DNA of 64,000 nucleotides from Bolinopsis microptera. Taxonomy: Eukaryota > Ctenophora > Tentaculata > Lobata > Bolinopsidae. Below, piece by piece: positions 47,220 through 58,432 of the stretch. How positions within the stretch are numbered: position 1 is the stretch's first letter; every line of letters begins with the position of its first letter. The position numbers and the translations under genes are program-made. Location: NCBI RefSeq assembly GCF_026151205.1, contig NC_087084.1:2451345-2515344 (forward strand), in the 5' to 3' direction. The notes beneath the pieces are model-generated. The model was not told where the DNA came from, searched no databases, and worked only from the letters and a program-made list of their open reading frames with translations.

Positions 47220-47968
47220 TTTAATATTAGATGGTAGTTATGTCCTAGTTAAGTAAACTTGAAATCAAAGTACTTTAATTGATTCGTTTGTGTTACGGTA
47301 ACCTGTAATATAACTGTATTGTCTCATAACACTATTATAAAATCATTCGAATTTCGTCTTCAGAGCTTTTTAAAGAGATTCGATTACTGGCTACGTTATT
47401 TATTTCGCAATTTAAACAACTCTCATTTCCTTCACAACAATTAGTTATCTAAAAATTCCTTCATCGCGGACCATATAATAAAGCCAGAAATTCTGCAAAA
47501 CAGGACCGATAAAATTAAACAAAACACACATAAAGCTGTTTGCTAAAATCTGGTACAAACCAATTGCAAAATGTGAATCTGATATAGCCTAAGAAAGTTA
47601 GTCCCGTACTCATTCCACGACTGCTGTCACCTAGCGGAAAACACCAACTGTCTGCTCCGGGAGACGAAGGTGTGAACGCTAAATGGAAAATGTGTTTTTT
47701 CTTATTGCTTTTATATGCAACGATCTGGGGGTAAATCGTCGGATTCTGTTCAAATTTAATCGGGCTAGTGTTTCTCGATAATTTATTTCGATGTTCCAAA
47801 TTATAATTTTTTTTTCGAGTTTTCAATTTACCATGTCAAACGGCTGTATTTTGAGTAGTAAAAACCTTTAAAGTAGCCTTCTTTTATTAATAAAATATTC
47901 AATTAGTGGCGGTGAAATTTTTTCCATAGAACCCATGAAAGAGTCTTAAAAAAGACAAATAAATCAAA
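47220..47968. other. Gap: no gene seen
   Basis: The open frame at 47515-47826 on the minus strand lacks motif or splice support. Confidence 0.35.
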
Positions 47969-49354
47969 TAGTAAGGGGAAAAGTGGTCGATTTAAGGGTT
48001 CCGTTGGATTTAAATGTTCACAAGGATTTAGCAACGGAATATGGTAGTTGGAACCCCTACGAACATAATTAGACTTGTCACCAATTTTGTATCTCGACAG
48101 AAACACCACTTTTTACCACTTTTTACCACCTTTGTACCACCTTTCTGGTTTGCCAAATATCTTTAGTTGTGAACGTCGTAGAAGGCTGAAAATTGACCAA
48201 GAATGTTTATCTTATCAAGGAGTAAAACTTTTGTAAGAAAAATTTTTACATTGGACAATCAGCTAATTGGATAATTACCAATTAGTTAATTACCAAAAAA
48301 AGTGAAAAATTTTTATTGGCTCAAAATGATTAAAATCGTTTGAAACACGGAGAAATGTAGTTTTTAGAAAAACTTCAAAATTTTTTCAGTTAAAAATTTT
48401 TTTCGAGACTTCAAAAATTTCGAAAATTTGAAGAAAAAAAAAATGTCCGCCAAAAGTAATCGAATTGCATGAAACGTGGATAAAAATGCTTTGCAGAAAA
48501 ACTTCGAACATTTTTAGATTGGGGAATACTAAAATCATCAATATTTGAAGTTGGAGTTCAGTAAATCTCGGCATATTTTAGTAATTAGGAATAGCTTAGC
48601 GGAAAGGGCTGAACCTGAAAAAGGTTAACCACACAATATTAGAGTTTCATAACTAATTACAATACAGCTTTACCAAATTCCACATAAAGAAACAGCACAA
48701 AAGGACCGTTTAAGATCGAACCGATTTTACCTGCTGTATACTATCATTTTATTGATTTCAATGATCAAAACCTCTCTGTACCGTCAATCTTGCCAATATA
48801 TACCGGGTATCTGAATGTACCGGACCTCTTCTTTGCCTCTATAATAATTAGACCCAGTTGTGCAAGAAATGCGATTTCTCACAGGGGCTTCTTTTAACTG
48901 TGCACTTTTTGTCACTCTCGCAAGAGGCCCGGTATTATAGGGGGGTATAATAGGAAGTGTAAATATACCTTCCATCATCCACTGTGGCTTTTTTGTGTTG
49001 TGAATGCACATGCCGCTTCGTTTGCTATGCAAGATACCTCGAATAACCCCCATATGTCATTGCCAGGGTCGGGATAGAGCTGGAGATAGCATTGAGAGGT
49101 TGCTAGAAATAGCTAGACTTAGAATAAACTGGTGGTAGCTGGGTGGTGCTAGCATGGAGGTAGCAGAACGTAGCTACACGGGGTTTCATTGGAGTTGGTT
49201 ATTTTAATGGCCAAAGAGTGCCGGAACTAAAGTTACTTAAGATTGCAGTTTAGGGGCAGTGCAAACCACGGTGGAGTCAGGGACACAGAGCTACAGTGTA
49301 ACAGTGCAGGAGCACTGCAAAATAACAGTGCAAGTAATACAGTCTGCAACAGTA

Positions 49355-49572
49355 AAACGCCGAAGAAGGAGATAAGATTGTGGCTGCAAAGGAGGAGAGG
49401 AGCAGGAACCTGATTGTGTTCCGGTTGAAAGAAGAGGAGGAAGAAGAGTTTCCTGCTCTGGTAACCGAATTTTTGGAAGAGGTGGGGTGAGAACTTACTT
49501 CCAAGCGACACGGTGGGCTGGAACCAATCAGGTACAGCTATCCGACCTATCAAGATCACCGTCCTGAGCTTT
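49355..49572 (+). pseudogene. LINE (CR1/L2-like) ORF1 fragment, frameshifted
   Basis: One frame reads KEERSRNLIVFRLKEEE and hits TGA near 49488. The adjacent frame continues NLLPSDTVG...TAIRPIKITVLSF. Together they resemble the conserved segment of non-LTR retrotransposon ORF1 proteins (R-S-x-N-[LV]-[IV]-[VI]-[FY]-G/R-L-x-E, later LLPSD and RPIKITV). Fragment only; inactive. It sits in the loop of the foldback element. Confidence 0.6.
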
Positions 49573-49990
49573 GTACCGCGACAATTGACCCCCTTACAAT
49601 TGACCCCCCGACAATTGACCCCCTATGTAATTACACTGGCGTCAATTGTCGCAAAATCTAGGGCTTAGTACGACAATTGACCCCCCATGTAATTACACTG
49701 GAGTCGATTGATCGGGTTAGGGTCAGGGTCCTGGGTCACGGTTAGGGTTAGGGTTAGGGTTAGGGTTAGGTTTAAGGTTAGGGTTAGGGTTAGGGTTAGG
49801 GTTAGGGTTAGGGTTAGGGTTAGGGTCCTGGGTCAGGGTCAGGGTCAGGGTCAGGGTCAGGGTCAGGGTCAGGGTCAGGTCAGGGTCAGGGTCAGGATTA
49901 ATTGTATTAAATTATATTGTCGGGGGTCAATTGTCGGAGGTCAATTGTCGGGGGTCAATTGTCGGGGGGTCAATTGTCGCCCACCCCTAA
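49573..49990 (+). repeat. Interstitial TTAGGG array flanked by inverted CAATTGACCCCC repeats
   Basis: GACAATTGACCCCC occurs several times at 49577-49690. A (GGGTTA)n run of about 14 units follows at 49738-49835, then (GGGTCA)n to about 49895, and then the inverted form GGGGGTCAATTGTC repeats to 49980. The G-strand reads 5' to 3' on the plus strand. The frame open across it is an artefact. Confidence 0.92.
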
Positions 49991-51180
49991 GCTTAACAGC
50001 CTTTCATCATAATCTGATAGCTAGACTTTATTCTAAGTCTAGTTATTTCTAGCAACCTCTCAATGCTATCTCCAGCTCTATCCCGACCCTGGCAATGACA
50101 TATGGGGGTTATTCGAGGTATCTTGCATAGCAAACGAAGCGGCATGTGCATTCACAACACAAAAAAGCCACAGTGGATGATGGAAGGTATATTTACAATT
50201 CCTTATCCTATTATACCCCCCTATAATACCGGGCCTCTTGCGAGAGTGACAAAAAGTGCACAGTTAAAAGAAGCCCCTGTGAGAAATCGCATTTCTTGCA
50301 CAACTGAGTCTAATTATTATAGAGGCAAAGAAGAGGTCCGGTACATTCAGATACCCGGTATATATTGGCAAGATTGACGGTACAGAGAGGTTTTGATCAT
50401 TGAAATCAATAAAATGATAGTATACAGCAGGTAAAATCGGTTCGATCTTAAACGGTCCTTTTGTGCTGTTTCTTTATGTGGAATTTGGTAAAGCTGTATT
50501 GTAATTAGTTATGAAACTCTAATATTGTGTGGTTAACCTTTTTCAGGTTCAGCCCTTTCCGCTAAGCTATTCCTAATTACTAAAATATGCCGAGATTTAC
50601 TGAACTCCAACTTCAAATATTGATGATTTTAGTATTCCCCAATCTAAAAATGTTCGAAGTTTTTCTGCAAAGCATTTTTATCCACGTTTCAAGCAATTCG
50701 ATTACTTTTGGCGGAAATTTTTTTTTTTTCAAATTTTCGAAATTTTTTCGTCTCGAAAAAAATTTTTAAGTGAAAAAATTTTGAAGTTTTTCTAAAAACT
50801 ACATTTCTCCGTGTTTCAAACGATTTTAATCATTTTGAGCCAATAAAAATTTTTCACTTTTTTTGGTAATTAACTAATTGGTAATTATCCAATTAGCTGA
50901 TTGTCCAATGTAAAAATTTTTCTTACAAAAGTTTTACTCCTTGATAAGATAAACATTCTAGGTCAATTTTCAGCCTTCTACGACGTTCACAACTAAAGAT
51001 ATTTGGCAAACCATAAAGGTGGTACAAAGGTGGTAAAAAGTGGTAAAAAGTGGTGTTTCTGTCGAGATACAAAATTGGTGACAAGTCTAATTATGTTCGT
51101 AGGGGTTCCAACTACCATATTCCGTTGCTAAATCCTTGTGAACATTTAAATCCAACGGAATGCCACTTTTCCCCTTACTA

Positions 51181-52270
51181 AAATGCAGAGAAAGAAAAAA
51201 TTTAAAAACGGCATTTATCGCGGAAATATAGGGAAAAAGCTGCAATGAAAGCTAGCTTAGTTGCATCCTATAGGAATAGGCCTCAATGAGTTGGGGGGTT
51301 GAATATTCTATGGTATGCAGTTTTTGTGGGCCTGCCATCCAGCGACACATGAATTTATGTTTACGGTGTCTCAGTGCATTTTACGCTGTCCCATTTTGCA
51401 CTAATGTCTTATACGATCCATTTTAACAAAAATCGACATAATTTTTAGAATTTACGTATCCGTACCATATACTCATACAAAATTAAAAATGCTTTTTTTG
51501 ATGTACTGATATATTTAAAAAACCAATTTTTGTCGAAACGGCAAGGATAAATATAAAATTCTGGGCATAAAAATTTGTAAAAGTTGGAAATTAGTACGTG
51601 TTTTAACTTTTATAGCTTCAAACTCCTTGTGGTCCAGTTTTTATGACTTTTAAACGACTATTTTATGATAGATGTTAGTTGTTATGTCAATACAATTACA
51701 ACCACTAACAACTTACCATCTAGCCAGTACCAGTGTAACTACAACCACTTAATAGCTAGCCAGTCCACCGTCATCCTCAACACCGGACCACGACCGGTCA
51801 ACTGTTACAATTTTAACTTTTAGAGCAAAGCAAGCAAAATACTCTAAGCAGTTTAAATCAAATATGAATGAAGGATATATTTGTGGTTTACAATGGTCAA
51901 CGGACAGAACTGCACTTTCGTAATTCGTGGGCGGGTGTGGTCAGTTGTATTACTGAACTTGTGCCAGCTCTCAACAATTCGACCACATCTTGTCGATACG
52001 AATATCAAGTTTACTGTCTGCTTTCAAATTAAATTCCGTCTGTCACCAATGTGTACAGAATAGAGCTTAAAATTATACTGCTTATTCGCCAAGATATAAT
52101 AGACATTATAAATACCCAATAGAGACTATAGTAGTAAAATAAACCAATGGATTTATTTAAGAACCAAGCCGTGCAAATCAATATCTTTCTTCCCAGCATT
52201 CCGTCCCCAGTCAAATTTTCCACTTCCCCCAAACTTCCCCGTTGAGACGAGAGGCCGGTCGGCAAGATAA
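51181..52270. other. Gap: no gene seen
   Basis: AT-rich. CTAACAACTTACC / TAGCCAGT-type short repeats occur near 51690-51765. No exon supported. Confidence 0.4.
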
Positions 52271-52273
52271 AGA

Positions 52274-52499
52274 TACGAAGGACCAAGGGGATGGAAACTC
52301 CCTGAGTGTGCCTCCCGCGGTACCAGGGACAACACTCCCGCACCCTCAGATATACCCAGCCACACCTCGACACCAGAGTCCAGTTTAGCGGAATTCGGCA
52401 TCACTCTTCGCCGATCATTGGAAGATTGGACCCGTCTGATCCAGCAAGATCACGACTCAGTCGGCAAACACTGGACTCAAAGCGTACCAAAGTCAGGAT
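52274..52499 (+). CDS. Possible coding exon, unidentified; strand uncertain
   Basis: The plus frame reads TPESSLAEFGITLRRSLEDW and on to TQSVPKSG before TAG, with balanced composition. The minus strand is also open here (52153-52404, containing GISEGAGVLSLVPREAH). Neither has a recognised domain or firm splice sites, so at most one is real. Confidence 0.2.
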
Positions 52500-53685
52500 A
52501 GTCTGCGCCCTAATTCGTTTAGCCAGGGATTTTTAATGGGGCGCGTGTGGTAAATACGAATGAACGGCAGTTAGTTTCAAGTTCCTGTACAGGCGGAAAA
52601 CGGCCCTTATCTTAACAATTAGCTGACAGGGGGTGAGATGTAACAATTGGAGACGGTCAGTTGACGGTTACAAATTAACCAGGTAAGTGAGAACTGGGCC
52701 CGGTATTGTTCGAACGATCGAGGGAGTGAGGGACGGAATATAAGGCAACCACCGTGACTAATTGAAGAAAGTCCATTATACTCACGCCTTAGTGTGTAAA
52801 TATCACATATTGGCTGCGAATTGTCAGGGTGAGGGAGATTACAAACTTGGTAATTTGTGTGCAAGGTTGGTTCTGCAATCATTCGTGAAAATGTAAAAGA
52901 TCGGGATTAAAATCATTCGGTTGTAACAAAAGACCGGGAACTAATGTCAAGGTATTATATTTAATGCATTATCCCATTGTTTTGTTGGGACATTTTTTAT
53001 TAAATCCTTTTCCATTGTGTTATAGCTATAATACTAATAGAGCGAACTTCATGAAACAGATCGTCCTGGCTTAGTTGCATTGGAACTGATCGAATTAAAC
53101 TTTCTTTGTCTCTGGTATAGAAAATTATTACGTGACTAATTATTTAGACAAATTTTTAGTTTTACATATTATAACAAAACCTTTTATTCGAAAATAATTT
53201 CTATTAATTCGAAAAAGAGAAAACTTTAATTAGATCAGAGACTCGCCCCGCAACTATATTCATTGATAACAAAGCTAAGTCTGAAAGATTTCTCCACCAG
53301 TGTCAGACTGAAAAGTTCATTAGAGAAAGCTACAGACAGAACAACGTTGGGAATTCTCTTCCCCCGGTCCAAAACATTAATCTTAATTTACCCTCCCGAA
53401 ATACAAAGGTTCCCAAAATAGTTCAAATCGTCATGAAAGATGATGCGATGCACAAAAGGTATCAATCTATCGATTTGATCATTTGCCGATAATAGCGGCA
53501 CGACGGTCGGGGCTGAAAATAGAACTGATGATGAAGAGATGCTTCAGATATAGAAGTTTCCGTCTAGCTAGCAATAAGCAGGCCGGATGAAAGCACAACG
53601 AACAGAGCAGCAACGGATATGCAGCCGCAGGCGGCACGCAAAACCACACTTCCTGACCGCCGCGTCTTGCAAGACATTAGATATC
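52500..53685. other. Gap: no gene confirmed
   Basis: The minus-strand frame at 52619-52882 has no signature. The remainder is AT-rich. Confidence 0.35.
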
Positions 53686-53750
53686 ACGTGACCCGACCCC
53701 AGGACGGCCGGACCACGTGATCAACCCTCAAACCACGTGACCCAGCGACC
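53685..53750. promoter_or_regulatory. Triple CACGTGA E-box cluster
   Basis: ATCACGTGACCC, ACCACGTGATC and ACCACGTGACCC fall within about 55 bp of GC-rich sequence. Resembles a bHLH-ZIP target cluster; no adjacent gene start was identified. Confidence 0.4.
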
Positions 53751-54163
53751 GGTCAATTGAAACCCAGATCCCAAGCTAGCTAAATCTAGCTGTACAGAGT
53801 ATCATAATGACTACAAAGTTCAACACAAAAACATGGTTCGGGGTTTTGCACGGTTGCAATATTATAAAGCTGACTGACGGCTTTAATTTTAAATTCCTGG
53901 ACATCGGTAGAGGTAGCAGATAGGTGCCATCAGCCCGTGTTGGTGAGGTGGCATGAGTCTGGGCTCCGGTTGTCGAGACCCATGTTGTCTGCACCTTTGA
54001 TTAACCTGCTGAGCCGCCCACCTCGCTCCGGGCTCCGGTTACCTGCTGATCTAATCACACTGCGATAGTTTGCTGCCTGAATAGGGGCAGATACCCGGTA
54101 CTTTCTACTCTCTTATGACATCAGCTGTTGGGACTGTCACCCTATATGTGGCATGGTGGGATA

Positions 54164-54250
54164 TGACGTCACGGGGGGATATGACGTCATGATCTGCGGG
54201 GATATGAGAACATGTCGGTATAACGACACAGTAAGAGAGATATGACGTCA
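54164..54250. promoter_or_regulatory. Three perfect CRE palindromes TGACGTCA
   Basis: Perfect TGACGTCA at 54164-54171, 54182-54189 and 54243-54250, each preceded by ATA. This is the ATF/CREB consensus. Located about 220-300 bp before the small ORF at 54465. Confidence 0.55.
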
Positions 54251-54464
54251 GCTAGCATTAGATAAGGCACCTAAAGAAGCACAGTGACTGTGGAGTGGCC
54301 TAACTTCAAAAATGGTATTCGAATTAGTGCTGCTGAAATATTTACAAGAACTTGCTATAATATCTGCACTGCAACGCAAGTTCCGGTACGAATCAGGAAA
54401 TAGACCTTAGTAACACTTATAAACACTAAACAGCTTGTCTACCGCACGATTAGTCGATTATCAA

Positions 54465-54581
54465 ATGAAGTTTTGTCTTGTTGAAGGAGGGAGGCGTGAT
54501 CATGGCGTGATCTCCGTCACTCTAGCGGATGTGGAGATCATCATCGGCTACACCATGCGGCAGGAGAGAGTCCGTCCCTAG
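54465..54581 (+). CDS. Short ORF, 38 residues, coding-like composition
   Basis: ATG to TAG with a balanced sequence including DHGVISVTLADVEIIIGYTM and a basic tail. It follows the CRE triplet at a promoter-like distance. It may be a micropeptide, an exon or chance. No family recognised. Confidence 0.2.
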   Translation: MKFCLVEGGRRDHGVISVTLADVEIIIGYTMRQERVRP

Positions 54582-55526
54582 GACCTATCCATTTGTTCCC
54601 TTTCATTTCATTAATAGATATAATATTAGATAAAGTTTCTCAACCATGAATAAAGTGCAGTCATCAGTACTCCCCCTCCATTATAAAGTTATAACGCTCC
54701 CAACATTAATTTCAGATAGTCAAAAATTCTAGAATACCCCAGGGAACATTCCAATAATATCACGATATGGAATTTCAGAGCATCACGTTTGAACTTTGAA
54801 ACAAGATAGATGCGTCACCTGCAGCTGCATCCCCCCGCATACCGGAGCTGTAGAATGATAATCCCATAGAAAAAGGTGGTCTATGTTAAATGCCACGTAT
54901 GCTCCTTATCCGGTTCATAACAACCACACTCGGTCAGACACCCCCACGATATTGCACTCTTCATAACTCCAGAGGAATTCCTGGAATTATCTAGTTTCTC
55001 CTCTGTTTTAGCCGCTCAGCGCTATTCCAAACAACTCGAGGGAAACCGGGTACTTCGTAGTTATTCCGAGGTGTAATAGCTGATATTGTCTCCGATTATG
55101 GACCCTTCAAGGATCAATAATACCAAACAATATGACCAATCATAATGGTCGGTGCCTGGTCATGTGACAAACTATAGACCAATCAGGCTGCACCAAATCA
55201 GCAGATCTGCAATAGTCGGTCACACCCTCCTCACGAAGTAACATCCCGGATTGTGGACATGACCACAGGTTAAAATTATCTGAAACAAGTTATAGTTAAA
55301 AACTAAAATTGGGCATGATTAGTTCACCAGACTGGCTGTACGGGTCGGGGCTTTTTCTTTTTAGAGATTAAACGAGGCCGAAAAACCACTTAACCACGAG
55401 TCTAAATTAAGGTATTATAGAAGTAAAATCTAGAAATATAAAGCAATTCATTGTTTCATCATCAACACTAGCCAAATTGTTAACGTTATTACCAGGTTAG
55501 AATAAAACCAAAAGTGGACTTCCTAC
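54582..55526. other. Gap: no gene seen; should contain the 3' part of the minus-strand gene below
   Basis: The minus-strand gene ends its last resolved exon at 55527 in phase 0 with a donor, so its remaining exon(s) must lie here or outside the window. I could not pick one with confidence. Confidence 0.4.
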
Positions 55527-58304
55527 CTCACGATCAGGATCTGGTAGAGGTAACCCAGACAGGTCTCTCAGTCCTGGTTCTTCTGTCACCTCATCACCAG
55601 GGTTACACAACAGGGTTACAGTCTTATCACCAGGTTTACACGGAGGAGGAGGGCTAGTTCTCCTTTTACCTCCAACATTTTTTCTCTCTGCCGGCTCATC
55701 AACTGAAAAAATAAATCGTAAGACTTGGAATTTTAACAATGACGGAAGCTGAGTAGAGGTTAAGCTTGCAAACTGATACTGCCATAATTCCACCAAATCG
55801 TGCATATTAATACCATGTCCTATAAATGTCCTTATCGATTGTGGGAACACCTAGCCCTGATGTATAAAATAGGTCGAATTCTTTAACGCTACTTTAAGAT
55901 TGAATTAAGTGAAAACTTATTTCTGTGGCCACGTTCGCACGTTGTGGACAGATAGTGATAATTGTTTCAGTGATCAGCTTAGGTTTAAAATAAATCTATT
56001 AACAGTAACAGTACCTGGGTTAGATTCGACCGGAACGGAACCATATAAAGTACTAATACTGAACCCTCCAACATCCCCACCCCACCTTACCGCTGATGAC
56101 CTTATTAGCGGATTTGATGACGTCATAGGGTCACAGTTAGCGAGTTCAGGATGAGCTCTTATCTTTGTATCTTTGGGTTGTTCCCCTGGAACAGGTGCAA
56201 TGCATTCCTGACAGTGCAGGTGTCCACGTGTGACCAGCCTTTTGGTATTACTGTCTCCAGGGCAAGTCACGTGACCTTGCACATTGTCACGTGATCTTGT
56301 CACGTGACCTTGCACATTGTCACATTCCTCAGGAGTAGGATCAGTATGATTGAAGCAAGAGCAGTTAGGACAGTGATTCAGTCTATTATTATCTAACTGA
56401 GGAGGGATGATAGTTCCGGCGTTATTTTCAACACAGCTGGGAAGATGGTCCAGTTCCATGGTACTGGGTTCCTCTTCATCTAGGATGTCTCCAAATGGAT
56501 ATGGTGTTTGTCCATCTAAAGACGGCGAGGTGGACGATGCCAACAAAGGCAGTCCCAAGTTTCCAAACAGTTGTTCACTTATCTTGTTTGGGAACATGTT
56601 TCCCGGGGTATTTGGGAACATGTTTCCCGGGGTATTTGGGAACATTTTTCCCGGGATATTTGGCTTACCATGTTTCTTAGATAACCTTTTTTTATGTTCT
56701 GTAACCTTATCCCTAGGTGTAATGGATGTTGCAGAGAGGAGCTTATCCTTGAACCTTACACACACAGTGGAACCGTCCTCTCCAGGGAAAATATCACAAC
56801 CTCGAACTCTTACAGTTGTCCCAAACTCAGGTACGAACACGTCATACAACTCACTAGGATCTACGGGAACTCCTAGACAGTTCACCGGAGGTTTTGTAAT
56901 AGTGGACCCTACAAAAACTTTGTCCTCAGTTAGAACCAGGATGGTGTTAGGATTTCCTGGATCGACATCATTTGGATTTGACCTTAGATCTAATCCGGTC
57001 ACTGATAGGTCAGTCCCCAAATCAGGAATGTGAACCAAGTATTGGTTGTTTGGTAGAATCTCTACTCCCAGATAAAGTGTAGGGGGTGGATCCCTAAGGG
57101 CCTTGTAGATAGAAGCACAATTGTAGCAACCCCCACTGATAAGATCTGAATGGCAAGTGTGACATTTTATTTCTTTAGGAGCCGGGCAAACATTGTTGTT
57201 GACTGGAGAGTGATGGGGAGTTGTGGTTTGTTCCGGTCCTGTTGGAGGTAGATTACGGTTTGGGTGGTCTGCAGGTGGATTTATCAGGTGGAGTAGATCT
57301 TCAGTGTTTTTGTTGGGAGAAGAAACTATCTTACAGCCAGGAAATACAGCACTATCTGTCGAACATTTAACGCAGTCTACAGTAATTGTAGGATTGACTC
57401 CTTCTACCTTCAGCGGTTCTTTCTTACAGCTATCCTCTGTTACTGGTCTAAGTTTAGTCCCTTGATGCTGATTCCCCTCAATAAGAATAATAAAAGTTGA
57501 GGGATTGCTAGGATCTGTTTTTTCATCTGGCATCAGATATTTTCCTTTAACAGTTATCTCCGATAACAAATCTGGTACATATACATAATAAGAGTTTTCA
57601 GGATAAATTGAATGTCCTAAAATAGATAAAACTGTATCTTGAAGCTCTTGCGGAGGACGTATATTTAGCTGACAGTCAAGAGTCTCATTAGAGATCGAGG
57701 TTATTTCCCTAATTTTACCACCGGGAACATTAGCACCGGGAACATTAGCACCGGGAACATTAGCACCGGGAACATTAGCACCGGGAACATTAGCACCGGG
57801 AACATTAGCACCGGGAACATTAGCACCGGGAACATTAGCACCGGGAACATTAGCACCGGGAACATTAGCACCGGGAACATTAGCACCGGGAACATTAGCA
57901 CCGGGAACATTAGCACCGGGAACATTAGCACCGGGAACATTAGCACCGGGAACATTAGCATCATTATTTCCTGGATGAACTTTACATTGGGGACACCACC
58001 TTCTTCTAAATTGTTGTTTCTTCCGCCTACTAGGTCTCTTACCGAAGCCATTGCACGCGGAACAATCACTAAAATTATCGTCCTCGATGTCGGAGCGAGG
58101 GATGGAGTCCGGGCTTAAACAGGGCTCTGTTATAGAAAACTCTGCTTCTGGACTCCCTGGGAGTATACACGAGTAAATGAATATTATTTTTCTTTGGTAG
58201 CTTTGAGTTTGTTGCATTATTGTTAATTGTTTATTTCCCATGCAAACCAAAATCGTATACAAAAATAAAATTAACAATTTGAAATTAAAAATACGATTCA
58301 TCAT
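55527..58304 (-). CDS. Unrecognised repeat protein with three ~45-residue beta-rich repeats and CxxC clusters
   Basis: The large exon (58304 or 58156 down to 56015, donor GTACTG) joins exon 55702-55527 (after TTTTTTCAG, donor GTAGGA); phases agree. If translation starts at 58304, a hydrophobic leader (FKLLILFLYTILVCMG) is possible; alternatively the exon starts after CTCCCAG at 58157. Order (residues from 58304): CxxCxGxG-type CSACNGFG and CPQC at 81-107; 16 ANVPG pentapeptides at 116-195; repeat 1 about 239-287 (YYVYVPDLL); CVKC and CHTC...CYNC; repeat 2 about 421-470 (YLVHIPDLG); repeat 3 about 486-529 (YDVFVPEFG); three MFPNTPG-like units near 554-572; CPNCSC and CQEC at 645-700. Exon 2 is Pro/Lys/Asp-rich. 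I know no family with this repeat; paired cysteines suggest zinc binding or disulfides. The 3' end is unresolved. Confidence 0.72.
57721..57960 (-). repeat. Coding 15-bp minisatellite, 16 units encoding a pentapeptide
   Basis: Sixteen near-identical CCGGGAACATTAGCA units (plus strand) encode Ala-Asn-Val-Pro-Gly on the minus strand. Identity at silent positions too implies recent expansion. Confidence 0.97.
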
Positions 58305-58342
58305 ACTTATAATAAGTATAATATACTAGTCTATATATATAT

Positions 58343-58432
58343 TGTAGGTTTATAACCTACCAGGACGCGCGCCGAGTTGGACTCGTCGACGGTCCAATAT
58401 ATGGAACAGATATTTTACGAGTATCACCCTTT
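58343..58432 (+). mobile_element. 89-bp non-autonomous element, copy 2
   Basis: Nearly identical to 10601-10689: GTAGGTTTATAACCTACC, CAGGACGCGCGCCGAG and TTTTACGAGTATCACC are shared. There is one inserted G in GACGGTCC, and both hairpin stems are preserved. It is inserted in (TA)n, so the target duplication cannot be defined. Confidence 0.75.

Larger units (their letters stand above)
47969..51180. mobile_element. 3.2-kb inverted-repeat (foldback) element with TA-bounded ends
   Basis: The left arm (about 47971-49130) and right arm (about 50020-51178) are close reverse complements with a few indels. The termini are TA-GTAAGGGGAAAAGTGG at 47969 and its reverse complement ending at 51180; TA on both sides would suit a mariner-type target duplication, by inference. 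Both arms contain a mirrored 90-codon frame (MGVIRGILHSKRSGMC...; 48784-49053 minus and 50102-50377 plus) and a shorter one (MPRFTELQLQILMIL...). None has a transposase signature. The unique centre (49131-50020) holds LINE ORF1 debris and a telomere-type array. Confidence 0.85.

Noticed and set aside
49708..50052. Frame of repeated Val-Arg and Gly-Gln
   Set aside because: Telomere-type repeat translated; not a gene.
56407..57465. Plus-strand frames opposite the 55.5-58.3 kb gene
   Set aside because: Antisense shadows of the long minus-strand coding exon.
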